64,000 nt of DNA from positions 12,458,557-12,522,556 of the forward strand of contig NW_022098001.1 in NCBI RefSeq assembly GCF_002288925.2, in the 5' to 3' direction. The notes below the pieces were generated by a model that had not been told where the DNA came from, did no database searches, and saw only the letters and a program-made list of their open reading frames with translations. Origin of the DNA: Delphinapterus leucas (lineage: Eukaryota; Chordata; Mammalia; Artiodactyla; Monodontidae). How positions within the stretch are numbered: the stretch's first letter is position 1; each line of letters starts with the position of its first letter. The position numbers were made by a program, and so were the translations under genes. Positions 22,885 to 33,115 of the stretch are shown in pieces.

Positions 22885-23894
22885 CAGTAGTTTTTATGTT
22901 CTCAAATTACAATTTACGTCTATTCGTAAGACTACAAAAGTTACCATTATAATCGTCTGTTCTTATAAAATACCAACTTTTTTTTTTAACTGTTATATAT
23001 ACTCATTAACACCAGTCTGCGAAGAGTTACATAGAATCATAGGCACTTCAAAGGCTTAAAAAGATGTTTACAACTTAAATGCATTTTTAAGAACAAAAAC
23101 TGATTTTTTCCTTAAGTCCCTACTCGTACCTTCAAATTGCAAGAAATTAACAGATACAGTGGCCAAAGGAATCTGCAGCAACTTCTCAAAATACTGTTAT
23201 CATCTTTGGGTTTGCTGAGGCTTGTCAGTAACTCAAATCCTCCCAAAAGAAGATCTGATTAGACAGACATGACTAAACAGTTTTGCGGTGATAATCCAAT
23301 TTTACACGTTAATTTGCTGTTGCAAATCTGCCTGAAGCTACAGGTAATGAAAAACAGAGCAAGTGTAAAACGGATAGTCTGACACTTAAAAATTTATACA
23401 AAGTGGAGGTTAAAGTTGATATATTTGAAAATCACATATACACTAAATTACCATTATCTGAAATATCCAAAGACGAACTGCACCGTAACAGCTACAAAAG
23501 GCATAGAGTTTTGTTTCGTTTTCAAGGGGACAAGAGGGGCGAGCAGAGGAGAGGGGAGCAACAGATAAATTAACAAAGTAAGACGAACTTGGTAAGAGAC
23601 ATGCAGACTCAAATGAAACAGCTTTCATCTTCAAACCGTAGGATAAAAACAATCTTTTCATATTTGCACATAAGAGTTTAAACCGATTCCATGAACGTTG
23701 AGGGTTTTTGTAACATAGTATTTTGCCACTGCTATTCACAGAACACTGCAGATGTTAACTTTGAATTTTATGTTGTTCTAAAGAAATACACGAAAAGTTT
23801 TAAATACAATGGGATTTTATCATTAAAGTGCCAGAATGGCTCTTTAATGAAAAAAACAAAAAAAACAAAGATCTTCATTATTCTATGCAAAAGC

Positions 23895-23900
23895 TTTATT
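23895..23900 (-). terminator. SDC2: Possible very proximal poly(A) signal of SDC2
   Basis: A minus-strand AATAAA within an A-rich stretch begins only about 48 nt after the stop codon. A chance hexamer in A+T-rich sequence is possible. Confidence 0.25.
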
Positions 23901-23947
23901 TTTAAAAGTTCAGTGATCTCATAAATAGAGACACTAAATGGGAGTTT

Positions 23948-24111
23948 TCACGCATAAAACTCCTTAGTAGGTGCTTTCTGATAAGCAGCACTGGATGGTT
24001 TGCGTTCTCCAAGGTCGTAACTTCCTTCATCCTTCTTTCTCATGCGATACACCAACAGCAGGATAAGGAAAATTGCAAAGAGAAAGCCGATAACTCCGCC
24101 AGCAATGACAG
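23948..24111 (-). CDS. SDC2: SDC2 coding exon 5: transmembrane helix and cytoplasmic tail
   Basis: This exon carries 164 coding nt including a TGA stop at 23,950-23,948. It completes the split Ala codon and encodes 54 residues. The transmembrane segment runs [20 protein letters not shown] and contains the GGVIG (GxxxG) dimerisation motif of syndecans. The tail has the three expected parts: C1 ([10 protein letters not shown]), the SDC2-type variable region ([14 protein letters not shown]), and C2 ending in the PDZ ligand EFYA. The acceptor is tggtgtgtttcag before CTG. The coding part appears identical or nearly so to the human tail as I remember it, consistent with strong constraint. The same exon continues into the 3' UTR. 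Confidence 0.98.
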
Positions 24112-25248
24112 CTGAAACACACCAGAAGGAAGATTACTCTTAGAAGAGATTCAAGGGTGGCAGAAATTAGCTTTGTCAAGCCCAATCTATCTACGCTTTC
24201 CTAAAAAGCTTAATTTAAAAACCCCAAAACTGGATTCAATGAAGCAACCAGGTAATTATGCAAATCTGACATTCCTCAGGAGGTATAATACTTTCTTTGA
24301 TTAATATTAGTAATATCCCCCAAAAGCCTCAATAAGAAAAATCTGGCTGTGACCTCAACTAATTCCATACTTTAAAACTCTTGAGTCATTTCGGTATTCA
24401 CATTCTGTAGTCTAATCTTCTAATTGCTTTCTTCAATGAAAACACAAAACATGATATAATCGACTTAAATTCCGTAAAGGAAAATAAATATGAAAAAAGC
24501 ATGCAAATTTCCTTTCTAGTCTTGGATTTGGGACTATCCTCTTTCAGGGATCAAGCGTTGTACAGACATAGAGAACAGATTTGTGGTTGCCAAGGGGGGC
24601 GGGGAGTCGGGGGGGATGGACTGGGAGTTTGGGATTAGCAGGTGCGAACTATTATATACATGTATAACTGAATCGCTTTGCTGTACACCAGAAACTAACA
24701 CAACATTGTAAATGTAAATGTATACTTTAATAAAATAAAAATTTTTAAAAAGGATTAAGTGTTCTAAAATCTTGCACATCTTCCCCTTTAAAATCAAATG
24801 TTAATACTTTCATCAGTAAGTTACGATTAGAGACAACATCCTTTAATACCTTGGGCGCTATATCAATGGCCCTCTCCATAAAGAACCTTTCCTTCTCTTA
24901 AATTTGTTTTGAAATCAGGATGAATGACTTGGATCAAGACTGATTGATTTTCATATTCTGCCACCCCCGACGCCCCATTGTTCCGGACCAGCTCAGGCCT
25001 TAACTTTCTTCTTGCCTCTCCCCACCCCGCCCAAAAGGCTGGCCGAGGGGTAGACTGAGGGAGCTGACAGAAAATAAAGACAACCTTTGCCTAACTCTTG
25101 CCTCTCCCTCTGGAATGAGACAGGTGCTCAACATGGTTTTCAGTACTAAGGTAACATCCAGCAAGCTTTGCCGATACCTCTGAATATCACTTAGGCAAAC
25201 ACAGGCCTATTTAAGGACCTGCCACCTGATCCCTACTGGGCTACTCAC
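24112..25248 (-). other. SDC2: SDC2 intron 4
   Basis: 1,137 bp with gtgagt donor and tgtttcag acceptor. Apart from one L1 insertion no element is recognised. Confidence 0.95.
24563..24751 (+). mobile_element. L1 3'-end insertion in SDC2 intron 4
   Basis: ttgtggttgccaaggggggc, gggagtttgggattagcagg and gaaactaacacaacattgta identify the L1 3' UTR. The flanks ggatcaagcgtt (24,548-24,559) and ggattaagtgtt (24,752-24,763) form a target duplication with two C/T differences. It is antisense to the gene. Confidence 0.9.
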
Positions 25249-25384
25249 CTGCCAGGACTTCTGTTCGTTTAAACAGATTGTCTGAGTGCTTCTCAGTATA
25301 CACATTTGTAGCCTCTTCAGCTGGGTCCATTTTCCTTTCTGAGTCAGAGAGGTGAACTTTTTCCTTATCAATTTCTTCAGGTGA
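25249..25384 (-). CDS. SDC2: SDC2 coding exon 4: juxtamembrane ectodomain stem
   Basis: This 136-nt exon encodes 45 residues plus the first base of the next Ala codon. It starts [20 protein letters not shown] and ends [10 protein letters not shown]. It is the membrane-proximal stem, the part of syndecan ectodomains cut by sheddases. It is rich in charged residues and has no Ser-Gly sites. The acceptor has a long pyrimidine tract ending ctttccccag, and the donor is GGCAG followed by gtgagt, a strong site. A dibasic Lys-Arg lies about six residues before the membrane segment. Compared with the human sequence I recall there are a few substitutions (for example EEATN for EEDTN), but the length is unchanged. 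Confidence 0.97.
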
Positions 25385-27126
25385 CTGGGGAAAGAAAAAA
25401 AGATTATGAAGATTTTCTTTTAATGTGCTGGAAAGAAGAAATAGTAGATGAGCACATTCCCAAGTTCGTTCTTTGCAAACACTGAGTTTAGGAAAGAATT
25501 GCAATAATCGCTTTGTGTGGTGTGCATACCAGTGGGTGAGTCCTATGGTGGACCCACGTTGTTCATGGTTTTATATAACGCCCATCACATGTATAGGCAA
25601 AATGGAGAGTTAGTGAGTTCATAATAATCCTAATGACATGGTTAGGTTGTTTTAGTCGACATTTCGTAAGATCTCTTTCTCACCACCCTTCTGACTTTAG
25701 GCCACCATCCCCCTCTGGCTGCTCCAACCCAATAGCACTGTCCCAATTCTCCTCACTCCTTTATCATCTTTTTGCCACACAGGGCACTGCGATGACAGCT
25801 TCCTTGTTGGCATTCTCTCCAAGTGTTCTCCCAGGGCTCTGCCTGCTACCACTCTGTGGGGAGCAGCCCCCAGGCTTCATCTGTAATGCTCCCCTCTATT
25901 TATTCACTCTTACAACACCTTCACCAAACCCTGGATTACAAAGAGCTTCAGGGGGCCTGGGCTCTGCAAGTAGCTCCCATGTGGTCCTGATCAAGTCATA
26001 CCATTTTTTTGGACTTCATTTTCTGTATCTGTCCAATGAATGGCACTCTCAGGTTCCTGAGTATCCTGCAAGTCTAAAGTACACTCTTCTCATAGAAAGC
26101 CCATCGCTATTTGGATACCTGGTAGAAGGACAGACAACTTGACAGATGAGAGAATGAATTATCTGGGTTCTAATCTAGGAGCCTTTTCACTATGCATTAG
26201 CAGTCAGGGAAGGGTTAGGAAAGGGAAGAGAAAAATAGGCTAATACTCAGGTTTGTGACTAGGGAAAGAGGAAAGCAAGTTCTGGTGGCGAATGAGGTGA
26301 GAAGAAGTAGCGATTGTGATATGAGAGACTGAATTTACCTCATCCGTATCATCTTTGTCCCATTATTATGACAGATCACATGAATCCCCTCAGGTTTTTT
26401 CAGTCCCTAAAATCATTTGAGAGAGTTGACATTCCCTCTGACTCAGCTTCTGATCCAGTAGTCAGGAAGGAGCTTGCATTTCAGGGGGTCTGCGGGTGTG
26501 GGAACAGGAGGTCTCCACAGAACTGGGGCCACCACGTACTCACAGGAATGGTCCACCAGTGTACAAACTTCCAGGTGCTCTGGCTGGAACATTCACTCTT
26601 TAAGTTTAAAAGTTTTACTGTATCAAAGTAAGAGCTTGACTAATAAGAATTCTTCCAATAGTATAGAACTAACCTGAAATACCTTAACTCCTGTATAGAT
26701 GTACAAAGTGCAAGTACGAAAAGGCAGCAGAGATAATTACAATAAGCCAATTAAAGATCTGTCACATCCATGTCTGGTTGTTTGGATGCCATGGAAGTGT
26801 GATGGAAGTAAAAGATGACGAGCAATGCTCTGCTTGAACAAACAACTGTGTTCTTTGTATTCTGTCACATAAATTTATAACAAACTAGACAGAATATCTA
26901 TAACAGTGACATTAATGCCACAGTATGCCCATTCAAAAGCAAAGTCTACTTTAATGGTATCATAGAGGCAATGTTTAATTTAGCTGTGCCATGTAATGAC
27001 AAAATAGAAAATTTAATCACCAGTATTAATATTATTCATTATCAGTATTATCATGATAAGTACCTTGAAAAGTGTTTGACACAATGAGTAGCACTCAGTA
27101 AATCTCCCACAAAGGGATGAATTTTT

Positions 27127-27328
27127 TTTTTTTTGCGGTACGCGGGGCTGTCACTGTTGTGGCCTCTCCCGTTGCGGAGCAAAGGCTCCGGACGCGCAGG
27201 CTCAGTGGCCATGGCTCACGGGTCCAGCCGCTCCGCGGCATGTGGGATCTTCCCGGACCGGGGCACGAACCCGTGTCCCCTGCATCGGCAGGCGGACTCT
27301 CAGCCACTGCACCACCAGGGAAGCCCAA
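27127..27328 (-). mobile_element. CHR SINE in SDC2 intron 3, same strand as the gene
   Basis: Antisense-to-plus CHR body ending in ccaccagggaagccc. It is flanked by an exact 12-bp duplication ggatgaattttt at 27,115-27,126 and 27,329-27,340. Confidence 0.96.
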
Positions 27329-28354
27329 GGATGAATTTTTATTATTACTACATCGAACACAAATGATACCAGGAATACATTAAAAGATTTGGGGGTCCTT
27401 AATTTCTGAGCTCATCTGCCAAACATCTGTCTTCTTTCTTTTAATCTGACACAATTACTTCCTTAAAACCAATTCTTAAAAATTTAAACCAATTTTCAAT
27501 TCATTCTTGTCAACTGACCAGAGAGCTCTATGTCAAACTAGGTTTTGCTTAGGATAAACTCCACCATGAAAAGCCAAAACTGAATTTCTTGTCTCACGCT
27601 AGTGAGTCCTAATGGTTCCTAACGGTTCTTGACTTCAAGGGATTCGGTTATGACAAGTGGTCAAATAAACAAAGCCAGATGCATCTTTCAGCAGCCACGC
27701 TGGATGACCTACCCTCAGCTGCACCTGTTACTTTTCACTGCCCCTCTTCTGCCTTCTTCCTTTCACTCACTGAACCGAATCCATTTCTGAAGCAGCTACC
27801 GTGCACGGAGCCAGGTGTGTCTGCCTCAGTGCTCAGAGCTTCTCCCTCCTTTCCTATTGCCTGGCCTGTGAAGTCAGTGTACTGCTAACAGCAACGAGCC
27901 CTTCTCCATCCGACAAACAGCACTCCAGTCTGGAGAGGGCTGACCTGACTGCTCCACATCTGCAGAAACCCATCCAGCCTGTCCCTCACCACCCTGTGCC
28001 CAGGCACCGGGAGGACGGCGGGCGAGGGGAAGAACAACTGCACTCTGGGAAGGGGAGGAGCGTCAATGGGCAGGAAGCCTGCGTGCGTTCCGGCCTGCAG
28101 AGGGGTGCTCCTTACTCGGGAGAAGGCCCGTCCCCACCTTCGTGACGCAGCCTTCCACAGCCTTTCTGGTGCTAAAGCTTAGCAGCACCTCATTTCTAAC
28201 CAGCAGACGGGTGAGCTCCAAGAGGGGGCACTTATGTTTCCAAGTTCTCATAAGCAGCATGCTACACCCAGGCCGCCTGCAAAGCCTCCTGCTGCTGTCA
28301 CTCCACAGGCTCACTTGGTCAACTGCCTCGGTCTCTCCTGCTCTAACCAAATTC

Positions 28355-28495
28355 AGTGAAGGCTTACAAAATGCTTACTGGCTCTCAGGTGCCATGCTGC
28401 ATGCCCTCACATTTAACCTCCTGAAGGATCCATCAGGAATGCGCTCAGAGAAGCTAAGAAACTTGACCAGATCTAGGATTTGAAACCTAGGCCAT
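28355..28495 (-). repeat. MIR fragment
   Basis: aatgcttactggctctcagg, catttaacctcctgaaggat and gagaagctaagaaacttgac follow the antisense MIR order. Confidence 0.65.
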
Positions 28496-28984
28496 CTTCA
28501 GACTTTAACATGCATTTTCCAACTTAAACAGCTTACCTAGTGGTGGGTAGCCAGCTAGCTGCAGCAGCATGCTACTAAGGCCAAAATCATTGGTGTCACA
28601 GTTTCCATTAACTAGTAGCTTTGCTCTGTTCTAAGGTCAAAGACCTTATTTCTTAGTAAGTCAGCTCTCAGAATGAATACAGGGATGTACCCGCATTCAT
28701 CATTTTCATTGGAAGAGGTCAGAGTTTACATACCGCTGAAGGTGGGCCTGAAAAAACTCTGGGAAAACACTTATTGAGACTAGTACCTGGAGCCTCCTTA
28801 GTCCATAACCTGTTTCAGCAGATGTAAAAGTTCACAATGGTTTTAACTCAGAACAAATTCTTTACGAAATAAAAACAAATTTTCTTAGCATAAGGCAAAT
28901 AAACTGAAAAGGTTTTGCTTCTTAACTGGGCTATGAGTTCGTTAAGAAGGAGTACCCTGTAAAAAAGATTCGTTTATAAGCTAC

Positions 28985-29510
28985 GCCTGGGTGATAAAAG
29001 TACTAGGTAGAATTAGCTATCAAGCCATGAACAGACGTGGAAGAACCGTAAATGCATGTTACTAAGCGAGAGAAGCCCATCTGAAAAGGCTACATGCTGC
29101 ATGATTCTAACTATGCAACATTCTGGAAAGGCATGACTGTGGAGGCAGTAAAAAGATGAGTGGTTTCTAGGGGCTGGGGCAGGAGGGATGAATATGTAGG
29201 GTATAGAGCATTGTAGGACAGTGAAACTATTCTGTAGGCTACAATAACGGTGGGCACATGCCCATTATATATTTGTCAGAACTGACAGGATGTACATCAC
29301 CATGAGTGAACCCTAAGGTAAAACTCTGGACCCTGGGAGACTATGACCTGTCAGCGTAGGTTCGTCAGTTGTAAGAAGTGACTCCTCTGGCACCGGATGT
29401 TGATGGGAGGAGGCTGTGCATGTGTGGGAGTCTATGGGAACTCTCCGTACTTCCCACTCAATTTCCTGTGAACCTAAACCTGCTCTGAAAAATAAAGTCT
29501 ATCTAACAGC
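28985..29510 (+). mobile_element. Ancient L1 (L1M-type) 3' end in intron 3
   Basis: Contains ctgaaaaggctacatgctgc, gacagtgaaactattctgta, gtacatcaccatgagtgaac and aaaataaagtctatctaaca. A related copy lies at 53,615-54,112. Antisense to SDC2. Confidence 0.75.
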
Positions 29511-29644
29511 AACAACAAAAAAAGCAGTAGGTGGGCAAATGTCAAAATGATCATAAAGAGTAAGGGAGAGCCATTTACGATACAATGAAAAGACCATTTG
29601 TCCTTACACAGTTTTAAAGGGCACCTCTCAAAAGGCACAGTCTG

Positions 29645-29851
29645 GGGCTTCCCTGGTGGCGCAGTGGTTGAGAGTCTGCCTGACGATGCAGGGGGACACG
29701 GGTTCGTGCCCCGGTCCGGGAAGATCCCACATGCCGCGGAGCGGCTGGGCCCGTGAGCCATGGCCGCTGAGCCTGCGCGTCCGGAGCCTGTGCTCCGCAA
29801 CGGGAGAGGCCACAGCGGTGAGAGGCCCGCGTACCGCAAAAAACAAACAAA
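29645..29851 (+). mobile_element. CHR SINE next to SDC2 exon 3, antisense
   Basis: Complete element with tail caaaaaacaaacaaaaaaa. Flanked by a 15-bp exact duplication aaaaggcacagtctg at 29,630-29,644 and 29,852-29,866. Its tail end lies 79 nt from the exon 3 donor. Confidence 0.97.
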
Positions 29852-29929
29852 AAAAGGCACAGTCTGTACAATTTTTTTAAAAACGCACGTTTACAGTAAC
29901 CTGAGAACGCAATGGAAAACAAAATACAC

Positions 29930-30066
29930 CTTTGTCTGAGCGGGGATCTTATTCTGTATCTTGTTCAGAGTCGTGGTTTCCACTCTCGGAGCAGCAATAG
30001 TGAACGGAATCTTTGGAAGGGGTCGAGATGTGGTCAGCTCTGGACTCTCTTCGTCCTCATCAGCTC
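29930..30066 (-). CDS. SDC2: SDC2 coding exon 3: variable ectodomain segment
   Basis: This 137-nt exon completes the split Gly codon and adds 45 residues, beginning [20 protein letters not shown] and ending [10 protein letters not shown]. It is the Pro/Thr-rich, poorly conserved middle of the ectodomain. The acceptor is attttgccag before GAG. The donor reads AAAG then gtgtat, which lacks the usual +5 G and is the weakest of the splice sites here. The sequence TTLNKIQNK has one more Lys than the human TTLNIQNK that I recall. A CHR SINE in the opposite orientation begins 64-79 nt past the donor. The exon length is not a multiple of three, so skipping it alone would shift the frame; skipping it together with exon 4 (273 nt in total) would not. 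Confidence 0.96.
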
Positions 30067-30429
30067 CTGGCAAAATAAGCAAAGATGAGGACACAGGTTT
30101 CTACAGTATCAGACAACACTGTCTAAGGTTGACGATGACAGAGCCATGTTCTTTCAAAATACCCGCTCCTCAAGAACTTAGCACAAACCTTCCTGCAGTC
30201 TTCATAGCAGTGAAGAGTGATTTCAAGGTGGATCTGTGGGGAGACTGGAATTTTTTCTATATTATTATTATCCTGAATGCTCTCAAGTAGCCCTTCTTTT
30301 ACTTCCATGTTCAGTCTGTCCTACTCAAGAGATTTCTTCCCTTCTATGCTGAAAGGTGCTACATTTTCCATTTTAAAACATAACAACAACAAAAAAGGAA
30401 CACCGACCCTTTATCTGTGTGAGCTGCTG

Positions 30430-31995
30430 CCCTCTCTCCCCTTTTTACAACCAGATTTTTCTAATGGTGGTGTGCAGACTCACCGGCCTCTTCCCTCACC
30501 ATCTACTCCACTCTGTGCTCTACTCCCCCTAGTCAGGTATTCCCTGTCACCACACTACTGGTACTGTTTTGTTAAGGTCACCATTCCCCTCCACGTTCCA
30601 TATCCAGTGGCATTTTCCAGAGTCCTCATCTAATTGAACCTCCTAGCGCCATTGGACGCTTGTCAACTCTCACCTCCTTCTTGATATACTACCTTTGGGT
30701 TTCTATGGCTTTGACTTCCTGGCTTTCTCCCCTCACCTCTCTGGCTATTTCTAAGTCTCCTTTGCAGGCTCATTCTCTTCTACCTGGACACAAAATATGA
30801 AGAGTTCCTTAAGGTTGAGCCCTAGGCTGCTTCTTACTCCACACTTTCTCTCTCACCCATGGCTTCAATTACCATCTAAAGACAAATGAAACCTAAGTTG
30901 ACATCACTAGCTTTTACCACTCCTCTGAAATGTAGACCTACATATCCACTGGCCTACTTGGCATTTTCACTTGAATGACTCAAAGGTACTATATACATCT
31001 CTATCATGTTCAAAGCACAACTCATGGAACAGACTTGTGGTTGCCAAGGCACGGGGGGGTTGGGGAGGGAAAGATTGGGAGTTTGGGATTAGCAGATGCA
31101 AACTATTATATAGAGAATGGATAAACAGCAAGGTCCTACTGTATGGCACAGAGAGCTATATTCAATATCTTGTGATAAACTATAATGGAAAAGAATATTG
31201 AAAAAGAATGTGTGTGTGTGTGTGTGTATATATATCTAATTATATACTGAATCACTTTGCCGTACAGCAGAAATTAACACAACATTGTAAATCAACTATA
31301 CTTCAAAAAAATTAAAAAAAAAATAGAACTCATGATCTCCTTGCCTCTCCCCTCTACAAACCTGGTCTTCTCCCCATATTATCTTGCAGTGAATGGAACC
31401 CTCCATTCCTATAAATCACAGCTCTGGCCCCCTCCCCTCCTCCTTACCACCACATTGAATCCATCACCCAGTTCTGTGGATTTTACCTTTTTATTACGTC
31501 TCCACTCTTACACCTTTTTATGGTTCCAGGGCCACCGCCCTCATCCAAACCACTGTAATCTTCCTATCAATCACTGTACCTACCTTCTTCCTAACAGCTC
31601 CCTTTCAGTCCACTGTCCACAAGCTGGCTGTGACCACATCATCCTCCTGTTTAAAGCCATTACAATGGCACTCCACTGATTTCAAGGTGAATATAAAATG
31701 CCTCAACCTAGCCTTGTGTGGTCCAGCCCTGGCCTACCTTTCCAGCTTCCTACAGCATCATTTTCCCTGCTGTCCCCTGTGCTCCAGCTGTGGTCCCCAA
31801 CCTTTGGCCAGAAGCCTTTGCTTAGTTAATTCCTATCTCACCTCCAGACCTCAGCACAAATGTCCTTCCTTGGAGAAGGCCTGCCTTCCATATTAGATTA
31901 GAGTCTTCGTTAAATGGTTTTCTAACACCACCTTTCTTACCCTAAGACTGCATTTATCAAAAGTTTGTAATGATGCATTTGTTTGTGTAATGATT
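30430..31995 (+). mobile_element. L2 LINE split by an L1
   Basis: Parts at 30,430-31,026 and 31,327-31,995. Seen from ggctgcttcttactccacac, atggcttcaattaccatcta, then after the L1 tggctgtgaccacatcatcc and ttgtgtggtccagccctggc. It is the longest L2 remnant here, antisense to SDC2. Confidence 0.75.
31027..31323 (+). mobile_element. L1 3'-end insertion inside L2
   Basis: gacttgtggttgccaaggca, taaacagcaaggtcctactg and gaaattaacacaacattgta identify L1. A short duplication aactcatg lies at 31,019-31,026 and 31,327-31,334. It contains a GT/TA microsatellite. Confidence 0.9.
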
Positions 31996-32212
31996 GACTG
32001 AAGTTTCCCCTACAAGACTGAAGCTCCATATGGCCAAGGGATTGTCCGCCAAGTGCCTAACAGAGTCCCAACACCTCCAGACTCTGACCCAGGTTTTGTG
32101 CAGTAAGGACTGACCACTGACTGCCAGCTGGGCACTATGTTTTTTTGTTCGTTTGTTTTGCTTTGCTTTTTTATCAGAAGAATTTGAGAATTTCTCACAT
32201 TCAAATATAACC

Positions 32213-32620
32213 TTTTTTTTTAACATCTTTATTGGAGTATAATTGCTTTACAATGGTGTGTTAGTTTCTGCTGTATAACAAAGTGAATCAGCTATATGTA
32301 TACATATAACCCCATATCCCCTCCCTCTTGTGTCTCCCTCCCACCCTCCCTATCCCACCCCTCTAGGTGGTCACAAAGCACCGAGCTGATCTCCCTGTGA
32401 TATGTGGCTGCTTCCCACTAGCTATCTATTTTATGTTTGGTAGTGTATATACATCCATGCCACTCTCTCACTTTGTCCCAGCTTACCCTTCCCCCTCCCC
32501 GTGTCCTCAAGTCTACCCCCTACATCTGCATGTTTATTCCTGTCCTGCCCCTAGGCGATCTTGAGAAAGAAACACAGAGATGGAGGAATTAGCCTCCCGG
32601 ACTTCAGACTATAACATTCT
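32213..32620 (-). mobile_element. L1 insertion with 5' inversion (twin priming)
   Basis: From the left: a poly(T) tract, then an antisense L1 3' UTR (ggagtataattgctttacaa to about 32,555), and then 32,556-32,618 in the opposite orientation. The last piece translates on the plus strand as ILRKKHRDGGISLPDFRLY, an L1 ORF2 segment. This arrangement is the signature of twin priming. Confidence 0.85.
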
Positions 32621-32929
32621 TTTTTTTATAACATTCGTTTTAAGCTGACCATTCGTCCAATTTGTAACAACTGAAAAAAAACTCGAAGTTTGTAACTCGA
32701 ACTAACCTGCTTCCTCGGACAGGAGCAAAGGATGAATAGCCCCCAATTCCTCACAGAAGCATGTTCCAATAACAAGCGGTTCAAAAAGCAAGAGGTGAGA
32801 TACCGGAAATAGTGCAAAGCTATGAGTAAGGCTCGTTTTAAAAATATTTTGATATATCGACTGCCTCTGGCACGTACACTCGTTATACAGAGAAGAAATG
32901 GTGAGGGTCTATTGGAATAAATATTGGAT

Positions 32930-33115
32930 TTGGCATTAAACACACTTAGTACCGATTCTGGCATTTATTATCTCTGTGACCTTGGGCAAATAACGCTTGA
33001 GTCAGTTTCTTCACCTGTAAAATGGGGATAACAACAACTAAGTCTCAGAGGTGCAAACATAATATGTATATTTGAAAGCATTCTGTATACATAAAATGTT
33101 ACATAAATGTAAGTC
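32930..33115 (+). repeat. MIR fragment
   Basis: tctctgtgaccttgggcaaa, cagtttcttcacctgtaaaa and tggggataac. Confidence 0.85.

Larger units (their letters stand above)
21725..23947 (-). other. SDC2: SDC2 3' untranslated region
   Basis: About 2.2 kb follow the stop codon, A+T rich and free of recognisable SINE or L1 insertions, unlike the flanks. The proposed 3' end is set by an AATAAA (minus strand) at 21,749-21,744, preceded by a TGTA element. The length agrees with the roughly 2.2-kb 3' UTR I recall for human SDC2. Many ATTTA-type pentamers are present on the minus strand. The exact end is inferred, not seen. Confidence 0.75.
25385..29929 (-). other. SDC2: SDC2 intron 3
   Basis: 4,545 bp with donor gtgtat (weak) and acceptor ctttccccag. 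It holds two CHR SINEs, a MIR and an ancient L1. The stretches 25,385-27,114 and 27,341-28,350 have no recognised element; their open frames (for example 169 residues at 25,633-26,142) have no known homology. Confidence 0.93.

Noticed and set aside
25633..26142. 169-codon plus-strand open frame in intron 3
   Set aside because: No homology recognised; composition resembles pyrimidine-rich noncoding sequence.
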